Part shown: positions 43,386 through 52,057 of the stretch, in pieces
How the letters are laid out: each line of letters opens with the position of its first letter
How positions within the stretch are numbered: position 1 is the stretch's first letter
From: Paenibacillus phyllosphaerae
GTDB taxonomy: Bacteria; Bacillota; Bacilli; Paenibacillales; Paenibacillaceae
Length of the DNA: 64,000 nucleotides
Reading direction: 5' to 3'
Assembly: GCF_014192105.1 (NCBI RefSeq)
Contig: NZ_JACHXK010000011.1
Location: 62,001 to 126,000, forward strand
Translations under genes and position numbers: made by a program
The notes under the pieces: model-generated
What the model saw: only the letters and a program-made list of their open reading frames with translations
The model's database searches: none
Told to the model about the DNA's origin: nothing

Positions 43386-45818
43386 TTATCGTGCCGACGC
43401 GGGCGCTTCTTCAGCAAGAGGTACATAGGTCGCGTTCAGCGCCTTCTCCTCGATAATTTCCTTCCATGGCTCTTTCGTCAGGCTGAGCGAGTGTTCGATG
43501 CGCGCCACGAGCGCCAAACGGTCTTCCTGCTTCTCGAGCGCGGCTTTCACCGTATCCAAGCCAATGCGTTCCAGCCATTCGCTAGTCCGTTCGTTGTATT
43601 TGCCCGTCTCGCGGTAATACTGCATGTAAGCGCCGCACCATTCCATGACGTCGTCCTCGGTCTTCACCTTGGTCAACAGATCGCAGCCGCGAAGCTTGGT
43701 TCCGCCGTTACCCGCAACGTACAGCTCCCAGCCGCCGTCGATCGCGACAACGCCGAAGTCCTTGATCGTCGCTTCCGCGCAGTTACGCGGGCAGCCGGAG
43801 ACTGCCATCTTGAACTTGGCCGGCGTAGGCAGACGTTCGAATTTCTTCTCCATCTTGATGCCCATGCCCATCGCATCCTGCGTACCGAAGCGGCAGAACG
43901 TCTCGCCAACGCAAGTCTTGACCGTCCGAAGCGTCTTGCCGTACGCATAACCGGAAGGCATATCCAGGTCCTCCCACATCTTCGGCAAATCTTCCTTCTT
44001 CACGCCGAGCAAGTCGATCCGCTGTCCACCGGTCATTTTCACCAGAGGCACATCATATTTGATCGCCACATTGGCGATTCTCTGCAGATCCGCCGGCGTC
44101 GTTACGCCGCCGTACATCCGAGGCACGACCGAATATGTGCCGTCCTTCTGAATATTCGCGTGGTTGCGTTCGTTGACGAAACGGGATTCGCGCTCGTCTT
44201 CGTGATCATCCGGCCATACCATGCCGAGGTAATAGTTAAGCGCCGGGCGGCACTTCGAGCAGCCTTCCGTATTCGACCAGCCGAGGACGTTCATGACTTC
44301 CTTCGACGTCGTCAGATGCATGCTGCGGATCGATTCGACCACTTCGTCGCGGCCGAGCGTCGTACAACCGCAAATGCCTTCCTTGACCGTCTTGACGCCG
44401 TCCGCGCCGAGCACGTATGTCAACACATCGCCGATGAGCGGTTTACAGCCGCCGCAGGATCCGCCTGCTTTGGTGCACGCTTTAATGTCATTTACGCTGC
44501 TGCAGCCTTTTTCGTTAATGGCGCTCACGATCGCGCCCTTGGATATGCCGTTACAACCGCAGACAATCTCGTCGTCCGGCATCTCGGCTACCATGTCCGC
44601 GCCAGACTTCTTCGCGCCGCCGCCAGATGCGCCGAGCAGCACCTCTTTCTCGTGACCAGTCACGTCTTCTCCCGTACGGATCATCTTGAACAAGCGCGAG
44701 CTGTCCGTGATATCGCCGAACAATACGGCGCCGATCACTTTACCGTCCTGAATGACGACTTTCTTGTAGACGCCATCGAAATCGTCTTGCACCCGGATCG
44801 AACGCGTTCCCGGACGATCGGCGTACACGCCGGCCGAGAATACGTCGACGCCCGATACCTTGAGCTTCGTCGAGACGACCGAACCGTGGTAACCGTCCGT
44901 CTCCAGACCAGCTAGCCGTTTGGCAATAACGGCGCCTTGCTCGTACAGCGGAGCGACCAGGCCGTAAGCGACGCCGCGGTGCTCTACGCATTCGCCTACC
45001 GCATAGACGTTCGGGAGATTCGTCTCCAGGAAGTCGTTGACCACGATGCCTTGGTTGATCGTGATGCCCGCTTGGCGAGCCAGCGCCACGTTAGGCCGAA
45101 TGCCGATCGCCATAACGACCAGATCCGCCTCTTCCTCCGTGCCGTCGGTGAAGCGAAGGCCGCTTACCCGTTTCTTGCCGTAGATCGTCTCGGTATTCTT
45201 GCTCAGCAGGAATTTCATCCCCTGTTGTTCGAGCTCGGTGCGCAGCATCGTCGATGCCGTGTAATCGAGCTGGCGTTCCATAATGTAAGGGTGTTTGTGG
45301 ACGACCGTAACTTCCATATTCAAGTTCAGCAAGCCGCGCGCCGCTTCCAGACCGAGCAGACCGCCGCCGATAACGACTGCCTTGCGGTAGCTCTTCGCCG
45401 TCTCCATCATCGTCTCGCAATCCTTAATATCGCGGAAAGCGATAACGCCCGGTTTGTCGGCACCCGGTACCGGGAGCATGAAGGCATTCGAACCGGTCGC
45501 GATGATCAGCTCGTCGTACGGAAGCTTGAGACCGCCGTCAGTGGAGATGATCTTACGCTCGGAATCAACGGCGTTCACCGTCTGACCCGTGTGCAGCGTA
45601 ATGTGGTTCTCTTCGTACCAGGACCAGTCGTTGATGACGATATCCTTCATATCTGCGTCCCCTGCCAGAACGGAAGACAGCAGGATCCGGTTATAGTTGG
45701 GGTGCGGCTCGCTGCCGATAATCGTAATGTCGTACCGGTTGGGAGCCAGCTTCAGCAGTTGTTCGATGCAATTCACACCGGCCATTCCGTTTCCTACCAA
45801 AACAAGTTTCTTCTTCAT
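43386..45818 (-). CDS. nasD: Assimilatory nitrite reductase [NAD(P)H], large subunit
   Basis: 810 aa. FAD/NAD(P)H module (GNGMAGVNCIEQ, GGGLLGLEAARGLL, AVGECVEHRG), BFD [2Fe-2S] motifs (CGCNGISKG, CGGCKP), then the nitrite/sulfite reductase half-domain and the siroheme-[4Fe-4S] site with all four Cys (CVGETFC about 635, GCPRNCAEA about 676). It reduces nitrite to ammonium with NasE. ATG 45818 chosen over a GTG at 45830. First gene of the operon, downstream of a TnrA/GlnR box. Confidence 0.95.
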   Translation of the reverse strand: MKKKLVLVGNGMAGVNCIEQLLKLAPNRYDITIIGSEPHPNYNRILLSSVLAGDADMKDIVINDWSWYEENHITLHTGQTVNAVDSERKIISTDGGLKLPYDELIIATGSNAFMLPVPGADKPGVIAFRDIKDCETMMETAKSYRKAVVIGGGLLGLEAARGLLNLNMEVTVVHKHPYIMERQLDYTASTMLRTELEQQGMKFLLSKNTETIYGKKRVSGLRFTDGTEEEADLVVMAIGIRPNVALARQAGITINQGIVVNDFLETNLPNVYAVGECVEHRGVAYGLVAPLYEQGAVIAKRLAGLETDGYHGSVVSTKLKVSGVDVFSAGVYADRPGTRSIRVQDDFDGVYKKVVIQDGKVIGAVLFGDITDSSRLFKMIRTGEDVTGHEKEVLLGASGGGAKKSGADMVAEMPDDEIVCGCNGISKGAIVSAINEKGCSSVNDIKACTKAGGSCGGCKPLIGDVLTYVLGADGVKTVKEGICGCTTLGRDEVVESIRSMHLTTSKEVMNVLGWSNTEGCSKCRPALNYYLGMVWPDDHEDERESRFVNERNHANIQKDGTYSVVPRMYGGVTTPADLQRIANVAIKYDVPLVKMTGGQRIDLLGVKKEDLPKMWEDLDMPSGYAYGKTLRTVKTCVGETFCRFGTQDAMGMGIKMEKKFERLPTPAKFKMAVSGCPRNCAEATIKDFGVVAIDGGWELYVAGNGGTKLRGCDLLTKVKTEDDVMEWCGAYMQYYRETGKYNERTSEWLERIGLDTVKAALEKQEDRLALVARIEHSLSLTKEPWKEIIEEKALNATYVPLAEEAPASAR

Positions 45819-45907
45819 GGAAACCCACACTCCAATCTAATATCTAACATGATTGTGTTACATTATTCGTGATGCTATGTTTACCCACGAACGAACTTCG
45901 TTTTGTG

Positions 45908-45924
45908 TGTTAGATTTTCTAACA
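45908..45924 (-). promoter_or_regulatory. TnrA/GlnR box upstream of the nitrate operon
   Basis: Perfect palindrome TGTTAGATTTTCTAACA, fitting the 17-bp nitrogen-control consensus TGTNA-N7-TNACA, about 90 nt before nasD. Related TCTAACATGA half-sites occur at 45844 and 46024. Position fits activation by TnrA under nitrogen limitation. Confidence 0.8.
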
Positions 45925-46640
45925 TTATTTATTCATACTTTAACGCAGAAGCTCATTTTTGGCAATGATTAATAAATAAAATGTTTTTCCGCCCCTTTTT
46001 CGAGGAGAACTCGAACATTACATCTAACATGAAGTGTCATTGTTCGTTATTAGTTTGAAAACGGTTAACCTCGCGCCGTTGCAAGAAAATGACAGGATAA
46101 GGGGCGAATTATGGACAAATATGGGATTTGTGAAGGTTTCACAATTGAATGGGCAGGCGGGAAATCATCGAAAAATGGACTTATGTGAGGTTCACAAGGT
46201 ACCGGGTTGTCCAAATTCGAATCTCGTGTGAGGTTTCAGGCGTGTGCGGAGCGGCCGGCGGAACGGATAATGAGATGGAGGAGGGGGGATCGGGGGGAGA
46301 GTAATTCGATGCCGCGGGAAGTGGAAAACGAGGCGAAATTGGCAAGTCAGCCTATATGCGGTTGCATCCTTCGTTATTAGGCGGCCGTTCCGATAGCGCG
46401 CAGTCAATGAGTAGGCGTTCTTGTCGCAGCAGTCTCACGGTGATTCACTCCCCCATCCCCTATCCCGCCCGATAAGCACCGCCGCTACATGTCCGCCCTG
46501 CCAAAAGAAACCCCAATTGTCGCGGGATACTCCCAAAGTTCGCAAAGGTTCTTCTATAGTAGTTACTCGTGCGCGTGCCCATCCTTACCTTAGGTCCGAC
46601 CTCAATCCCCGCCTCCGGGCTAGCTCCAAAAACCGCCCCG
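45925..46640. other. Long intergenic region (about 700 nt) with short degenerate repeats
   Basis: No gene is supported between the nas promoter and the pspC promoter. Within 46113-46240 a motif recurs three times: TGTGAAGGTTTCACA (near 46129), TGTGAGGTTCACA (near 46184) and TGTGAGGTTTCAG (near 46226), each preceded by a GGAC/GTCC-A-rich stretch. The rest is unremarkable GC-rich DNA. Confidence 0.5.
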
Positions 46641-46646
46641 GGACTG

Positions 46647-46675
46647 TTACCGTATCCCGTATCCGAAGGTAGAAT
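46647..46675 (+). promoter_or_regulatory. Promoter of pspC-pspA
   Basis: TTACCG, 17-nt spacer, TAGAAT; about 90 nt before the pspC ATG. Confidence 0.5.
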
Positions 46676-46766
46676 TAAGCCATAAGAACAACGACGCAAA
46701 CGAAACAAACAACGCAGATTGCCTTATGAGATAAGCAAGAAACTAATTAGAGGAGCGATTCCGATT

Positions 46767-46994
46767 ATGAAAAAATTATTCCGTTCGAGCACTGACAGCA
46801 AGTTATCCGGCGTGTGCGGCGGCCTTGCCCAATACCTTGGTTTCAACGCCACCCTGATCCGCCTGGCGCTGGTCGTTACCGCGTTGTTCAGCTTCGGCAG
46901 CGTGCTTCTGATCTACATCCTGGCCGCCGTCATCATCCCGAAGGAACCGACGTTCAACCCTTTCTATGATGAGCGCATGCACCACCATTACTAA
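46767..46994 (+). CDS. PspC domain envelope-stress protein
   Basis: 75 aa. KLSGVCGGLAQYLG is the PspC signature (residues 12-25), followed by one membrane helix (LVVTALFSFGSVLLIYILAA) ending in VIIPKE; a His-rich tail closes it. In PspC/LiaI-type systems such proteins anchor or sense membrane stress with PspA-family partners. The next gene is pspA-like, 69 nt on. ATG 46767 with AGAGGAG. Confidence 0.9.
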   Translation: MKKLFRSSTDSKLSGVCGGLAQYLGFNATLIRLALVVTALFSFGSVLLIYILAAVIIPKEPTFNPFYDERMHHHY

Positions 46995-47063
46995 TCGCCA
47001 AACAGCCGCCGACCATTAACCGCCTAAACAATTAACCTAATTAACTTGAAGGAGTGTTTCATA

Positions 47064-47774
47064 ATGAGCGTATTCCAACGGATCGTAGAACTGACTAAAG
47101 CAGCAACGCATGAGGTATTGGAGAAGCTGGAGAGTCCTGCAATCATGATGAACCAATATATCCGCGACATGGAGAACGAGATCGCCGAGGTCAAAAGCGA
47201 GTTGGCCCGCCAAGAGGCTGCGGCGCGCAGCTACAAATTACAGCACGCCGAGATGTCCCGCTATACCGAGCAATATGAGGCGAAGGCGCTGGAAGCGCTG
47301 GCTGCCGGCCGCGAAGCCGAAGCGCGCGAAGCATTGACCGCCAAGCTGCATTACGCCGACAAAGCAAAGGCTTACCTCGAGCTGCATGAGGCTGCCGTTA
47401 CGCGCAAGCACGAACTGACTTACAAGCTGGAGAGCGCCAATGAAGAACTCGCGGCGCTGCACAAGAAACGGACCGAGCTGACAGCCCGCCTGCAGCAAGC
47501 CGAAGCCAAAGCACGCACGGCGATGCCGAGCTTCAATAGCACGGCCGGTTTCGAGGGTGGCACCGCTGCACGCGGCTTCCAGCGCATGGAAGAGAAAATC
47601 GCCGAGCTCGAAGCGCGCCTGGAACTCAGCGGCAAGCACGCGCCATACGGCACGCACGGCGTATATGGCACGCCTTCCGTACCAACTTCGCCAGCTGCGC
47701 CTAGCGACCCGGCGAAGGATGCGCTTGTCGCCGAGCAGCTCGAGCTGCTGCGCAAGAAACTTCCGCAAGAATAA
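47064..47774 (+). CDS. PspA/IM30 family membrane-protecting protein
   Basis: 236 aa. Long alpha-helical hairpin typical of PspA/LiaH/Vipp1 (residues 1-165), including ESPAIMMNQYIRDMENEIAE and a coiled coil rich in Ala/Glu/Lys. A Pro/Ser-rich linker (TPSVPTSPAAPSDP) precedes a last helix LEKL-like. Family members form ESCRT-III-like polymers on damaged membranes. Operon with PspC. Start ATG 47064 with AAGGAG. Confidence 0.92.
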   Translation: MSVFQRIVELTKAATHEVLEKLESPAIMMNQYIRDMENEIAEVKSELARQEAAARSYKLQHAEMSRYTEQYEAKALEALAAGREAEAREALTAKLHYADKAKAYLELHEAAVTRKHELTYKLESANEELAALHKKRTELTARLQQAEAKARTAMPSFNSTAGFEGGTAARGFQRMEEKIAELEARLELSGKHAPYGTHGVYGTPSVPTSPAAPSDPAKDALVAEQLELLRKKLPQE

Positions 47775-47841
47775 GCGCTCGGTTACGTAAAGCCTGAACT
47801 CAGCAACAAGGCTCACACGCCTCACAATATCCCGTTAACGC

Positions 47842-47895
47842 AAAGAGGGACTGCACGGCTGTCATCATACGATGACGCCGAAGCAGTCCCTCTTT
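47842..47895. terminator. Bidirectional terminator between pspA and the GH52 gene
   Basis: Arms AAAGAGGGACTGC / GCAGTCCCTCTTT (13 bp) with an inner hairpin, and a T-run on the plus strand. Confidence 0.88.
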
Positions 47896-47909
47896 TTCTC
47901 GCCTTAAAG

Positions 47910-50051
47910 CTATACGCCGGCTTCCTCCAGCCACAGAATGCCGGTGACGCCGCGCGGATAATACTTGCTGCCCGCGATCTCGCCGGCAATGATCTGGTCG
48001 CTCCAGCTCCATACCGACAACGTCGGATGGGTCAGCCAGCGCACATGCGCCGCATCCGCGGCCACGCCTTTATCGTCCCAGGCAAGACCGAGAATCTGAC
48101 GGGCGATGAACTGGCACAGGTAGATTTTGCTCAGCCACGAGTTATTGCTCGTCGAGGAGATTTTCCAGCCGCCGTCCTCGAACAGGCAGACGCCTTCGCG
48201 CAGCACCGTGTCCAGATGCGTGCCGAGCGCCTCGATATAGTCCGCATACGGGCCATCCTTCGCCAGCGCATCCTGACGGTTCGTGAAATACGGGAAGATG
48301 AGTCCCTCGATCGCCGGAATGATGCGGGAGTCGTTGCCTTCGCCGATTACCGCCGGAATGTAGCCATCCGGCGTCATGTGGCTTGTGATCGTCCGTGCGC
48401 AACGTGCCGCCTGCTCGCCCGCTTCCCGCGACAACTCCGGCTTGCCGAAGTCGGCGAAGAGCTTCTCGAGCGCGACGTAGGACGCCCAGCTTTTGCCCGC
48501 CAGATAGATATTGTTCCGCGCTTGGCCGAGCGATACGTCCAAGCTGTCGTAGGTCGTAATCTCCGCGCCGCCCATTACTCGCGTGCTGTCCAGACCCATG
48601 ATGCCGTTGCGCTGCGCAGGGTCCGGATGGTCGCGGTTCAGCATGCTCGTAAAGCAGCGGACCAACACCTCTAACTGCGACCTCATCCACGCTCGGTCGC
48701 CCGTCTGCTCCGTATAAACCGCGGCGCATAGCACCCAGTTCACCAGCTGCTCATGCGTCATATGCGAGAAGCAGCCGTCGAGTCCGTACAGCTCATAAGA
48801 CGAAAATTCTGGTCTGGAGATCGTATTCGCGACGCCCATATCGTGCGTGAAGCTGATGCCGCCCGGATATTCCGTTGTGTCGCCAGGGAACCGGACGCGA
48901 TCCTCGTAGCTGAACCGCTTCACGAACATGTCCAGCTCGTTGCGGACCGTCCACGGGTTCATCTTCAGCTCGAAGAACAGCTGGTCGACGGTCAGGTCGA
49001 ACGTGTTCATCATCCGGTATTCGCCCTCGTTGACGACCCAGAACGGCTCGCCGTCTGCCTCGAGCAGCTGCGTGGAGCCGTAATAGCTGCGGATCGCGTG
49101 CGCCAGCATGAACTGCTGGTCGTCCGATAAATGCGGCGCTTCCGCTAGCAGGTTCGACGCTTCCGCCCGTTCCCGCAAAGCCTTGAAGTTCGCGTGCGAG
49201 TAACTCGCCACCTCTTCGATATTGCGGAAGTATCGCGTGTAGTAATAAGCTGTGTCCATGCCTGCCGTCACGAGGCCGCCTCGGTAGAAGTTGACGGCGA
49301 ACTGGTACGTCCGGCGCTCGCCTGCAGGCACGTCCATGACGAGCACGCCGACAGGGCCAAGCCCGAATGTCCAGTTCTCCGTCAGCGGCGTCGTCAGGAT
49401 GTTCTCGACGCTGAAGTGAAGCGCGGAGCGAACGTCCGGATCGGCGCATGTAATGGCTGTCAGCCGTCCCTGCCCGATTCCGGCGATGCCGGCCATGGTG
49501 TCATCGACGCGGCGCATCGAGCTGTACGGGTCGCTGCCCTGGTAGCCGAAGAACGCCCGGCGCGCGGCCTTTCCTTCGCGGTTATCAATAGTGAGTTCCG
49601 CCAATACGGACGGTACGAGCGCCAGCTTCAACTCTTCGTCAGTTGCAGTGGCTGGATCTGGAACTGACTGCGCCTGCGAGTAGATCGTGAACGTGATGTC
49701 ACCCGCCCGCCAAGTGTCCGTGCCGAGCCGGAATTCCCGCTCCACCGCTTCCTTCGCGAACGGAATAATGATCTTCGGCTTATTCGGCTCCGGGTCCGGA
49801 TTCTCGATATCGTACCTCTTGCTCTCGTCGTCGGCGGCCGCGAAGAACGGCAGCGCGTCGTACATGCCGGCCTGCTCCTTCGATTCGACGCCGATATAGA
49901 CGCTCTGTCTCGGCGAACGGCCAAGTTCCAGATCGAGCCCGCCGCCGCTGCCGGGGAACCCGAGCGTGAAGCTCGCGAAGGCGCCGATCGGCGAATGATG
50001 GGCGTTGAAGAATTGATTCTTAACCACAATAATTCCGTCCTTCCCACGCAT
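47910..50051 (-). CDS. Glycoside hydrolase family 52 beta-xylosidase
   Basis: 713 aa, usual GH52 length. FFNAHHSPIGAFASFTLGFP at the N-terminus is the family hallmark, continued by GGLDLELGRSPRQSVYIGVE; the catalytic half holds VVNEGEYRMMNTFDL (nucleophile Glu region, about 352) and GLDSTRVMGGAEITTYDSLD (acid region, about 508). GH52 enzymes cleave xylose from xylo-oligosaccharides with retention. No signal peptide, so it acts inside the cell on imported oligomers. A GTG at 50027 (SD GGGAAGGA) is an equally good start, nearer to homologs. Last gene of the ABC operon. Confidence 0.93.
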   Translation of the reverse strand: MRGKDGIIVVKNQFFNAHHSPIGAFASFTLGFPGSGGGLDLELGRSPRQSVYIGVESKEQAGMYDALPFFAAADDESKRYDIENPDPEPNKPKIIIPFAKEAVEREFRLGTDTWRAGDITFTIYSQAQSVPDPATATDEELKLALVPSVLAELTIDNREGKAARRAFFGYQGSDPYSSMRRVDDTMAGIAGIGQGRLTAITCADPDVRSALHFSVENILTTPLTENWTFGLGPVGVLVMDVPAGERRTYQFAVNFYRGGLVTAGMDTAYYYTRYFRNIEEVASYSHANFKALRERAEASNLLAEAPHLSDDQQFMLAHAIRSYYGSTQLLEADGEPFWVVNEGEYRMMNTFDLTVDQLFFELKMNPWTVRNELDMFVKRFSYEDRVRFPGDTTEYPGGISFTHDMGVANTISRPEFSSYELYGLDGCFSHMTHEQLVNWVLCAAVYTEQTGDRAWMRSQLEVLVRCFTSMLNRDHPDPAQRNGIMGLDSTRVMGGAEITTYDSLDVSLGQARNNIYLAGKSWASYVALEKLFADFGKPELSREAGEQAARCARTITSHMTPDGYIPAVIGEGNDSRIIPAIEGLIFPYFTNRQDALAKDGPYADYIEALGTHLDTVLREGVCLFEDGGWKISSTSNNSWLSKIYLCQFIARQILGLAWDDKGVAADAAHVRWLTHPTLSVWSWSDQIIAGEIAGSKYYPRGVTGILWLEEAGV

Positions 50052-50063
50052 GAATTAACGTCA

Positions 50064-50945
50064 TTAACCTTTGACCGAGCCGGCCGTCATGCCTTCCATG
50101 ATGCGGTTGCTGAGTATGAAGAACACGATCAGAATCGGCAGGATGCTGATCATGAGCGTCGCGCCGATCGCGCCCCAGTCTGTCGTATATTGGCCGATGA
50201 AATTCTGAATGCCGACCGTCAGCGTCTTCAGTCCGTCGGAGCTGATGAACGTGTTCACGAACACGAATTCGTTCCAGTTGTAAATCATGTTAATGATTAC
50301 CGTGGTTGCAATGACCGACGAGGTCATCGGCAGGATGATCTGGAAGAAGATGCGGTTCACCGAGCAGCCGTCCATGACAGCCGCCTCCTCCACCTCGCGC
50401 GGCAAGGTCTGATAGAAGCCGAGCAGAATCATAATCGTGAGCGGCAGGTTGAACGCCGTATACGTCAGGATGATCGACAACGGATGGTCGGTCAGATTGA
50501 TTTTCATGAACATTTGGAACAGCGGAATAAGGGTCGAGTGGATCGGAATCATGATGCCGACCATGAACAGGCCGAGCACCGGCTTCTTCAGCTTCCAGTT
50601 CATCCGCGTCAGCGCGAATGTCACGAGGCTCGCCAGCAGCACCGTCAGCACGACCGCCGCAACGGTATACCAGACGCTGTTGAAGAAGTACTGGCTGATG
50701 TTCCCTTCCGTCCAAACTTTCGCGTAATTCTCCCACTTCGGATCCGTCGGCAACGCGAATGGAGAGAGATTGAACACTTCCTGATTGTCCTTGAGCGAGA
50801 AGAACAGCAGCCAGATGAGCGGAAACACTTGAATGACCGCGATAATAGCCAAGAGTATATATAGGAGCGACATGCCGATTCTGCTTCCGATCGGCCGATG
50901 GCTCGCATGGGCTGGCAGACGCTGCGCAGCTAGTGATTGTGCCAT
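50064..50945 (-). CDS. Carbohydrate ABC transporter permease (MalG-like)
   Basis: 293 aa, six helices. The EAA loop reads EVEEAAVMDGCSVNRIFFQI (about residue 190) and the C-terminal GSVKG is typical of MalG/LplC-type permeases. Pairs with the next permease for oligosaccharide import, probably xylo-oligosaccharides given the GH52 partner. The ATPase is not encoded here; a shared MsmX-type ATPase elsewhere is expected. Confidence 0.93.
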   Translation of the reverse strand: MAQSLAAQRLPAHASHRPIGSRIGMSLLYILLAIIAVIQVFPLIWLLFFSLKDNQEVFNLSPFALPTDPKWENYAKVWTEGNISQYFFNSVWYTVAAVVLTVLLASLVTFALTRMNWKLKKPVLGLFMVGIMIPIHSTLIPLFQMFMKINLTDHPLSIILTYTAFNLPLTIMILLGFYQTLPREVEEAAVMDGCSVNRIFFQIILPMTSSVIATTVIINMIYNWNEFVFVNTFISSDGLKTLTVGIQNFIGQYTTDWGAIGATLMISILPILIVFFILSNRIMEGMTAGSVKG

Positions 50946-50966
50946 AGTCTTGATGCTCCTTTCCGA

Positions 50967-51845
50967 TTACGAGTATTGAATTTCTTCGCTGTCCGTCAGC
51001 TTGCGGATCAGCCAGGTGACGACAAGGCAGATGAGCAGCAGGAAGAAGCCGATCGCGCTGCCGTAACCGAAGTCGAAACTGCGGAACGCTTGATGGTACA
51101 TATAAGAGGCCATCACTTCGCTCGCGCCGTTCGGACCGCCATCGGTCATGACGTAGATGAGGTCGAAGTACTTCAGCGAGCCGACGATCGCCAGGACGAT
51201 CGTGACTTTGGTGACGCTGAGGATGAGCGGGATTTTGACCCGAAAAGCAATCTGCAGCGGATTCGCCCCATCGATTCGCGCCGCCTCGACGAGCGAGGTC
51301 GGGATGTTCTTCAATGCGGCGTAGTAGATGAGAATATAGAAGCCCGCATACTGCCAGATGATCGGGATAAAAATAGCGAGAAGCACGATCTTCGTATCCG
51401 CCAGCCACTCGATCGTACCGGTGAAGCCGAGCGAGGCGAGCAGGCTATTAATGACGCCGTTCGTCGGGTGGTAAATCTTCAACCACAGCTGCGCGATGGC
51501 AACGGAGGATAAGAGCATCGGAATGAGATATATTTTGCGCAGCAGATTCGCACCCTTGATCTCGCCGGACAGCACCAGCGCGATCGCCAGATACGCGATC
51601 AGGCTGAGCGCGGAGAATGCGGCCAGCAAGAAAGCGTGGTAGGCGCTCTGCCAGAAGGCCGAGTCTTGGACGAGCCTGCTGTAATTATCGAGGCCGATGA
51701 ATTCCATGGCGCCGATGCCGTCCCACTTCATGAGGCCGTAGTAGCCGGTGAGGACGATCGGCACGTAGATCAGCGCGAGCACGAGCGCAAGCGCGGGGAG
51801 AACGTAGAGCGCGATCATTTTTTTATTCGACATGACTTTGTCCAT
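50967..51845 (-). CDS. Carbohydrate ABC transporter permease (MalF-like)
   Basis: 292 aa, six helices. EAA loop SLVEAARIDGANPLQIAFRV near residue 190. It follows a stem-loop after the substrate-binding-protein gene, so it is likely made in lower amounts than the binding protein. Confidence 0.93.
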   Translation of the reverse strand: MDKVMSNKKMIALYVLPALALVLALIYVPIVLTGYYGLMKWDGIGAMEFIGLDNYSRLVQDSAFWQSAYHAFLLAAFSALSLIAYLAIALVLSGEIKGANLLRKIYLIPMLLSSVAIAQLWLKIYHPTNGVINSLLASLGFTGTIEWLADTKIVLLAIFIPIIWQYAGFYILIYYAALKNIPTSLVEAARIDGANPLQIAFRVKIPLILSVTKVTIVLAIVGSLKYFDLIYVMTDGGPNGASEVMASYMYHQAFRSFDFGYGSAIGFFLLLICLVVTWLIRKLTDSEEIQYS

Positions 51846-51987
51846 GCTTCACAACTCCTTTACGGGTGATGGATCCTGCATTCATAGCCGGGAAGGCGTG
51901 GAATGCAGCATTCACCTGACCTAGGCGGATTGGCTTGCGTATACAACCGTGAGGTTGGACATGCAGCATTCCGCTACTTCTGCGTAC

Positions 51988-52025
51988 AAAAAAGGACATA
52001 TCGCGCACAATGGGGATATGCCCTT
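51988..52025 (-). terminator. Attenuating hairpin between binding-protein and permease genes
   Basis: Minus strand AAGGGCATATC...GATATGTCCTT with TTTTTTG after it. Such partial terminators keep binding-protein mRNA in excess over permease mRNA. Confidence 0.7.
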
Positions 52026-52057
52026 CTTGATCCTTCTCGCTTGTAGAACGTCCTCGC

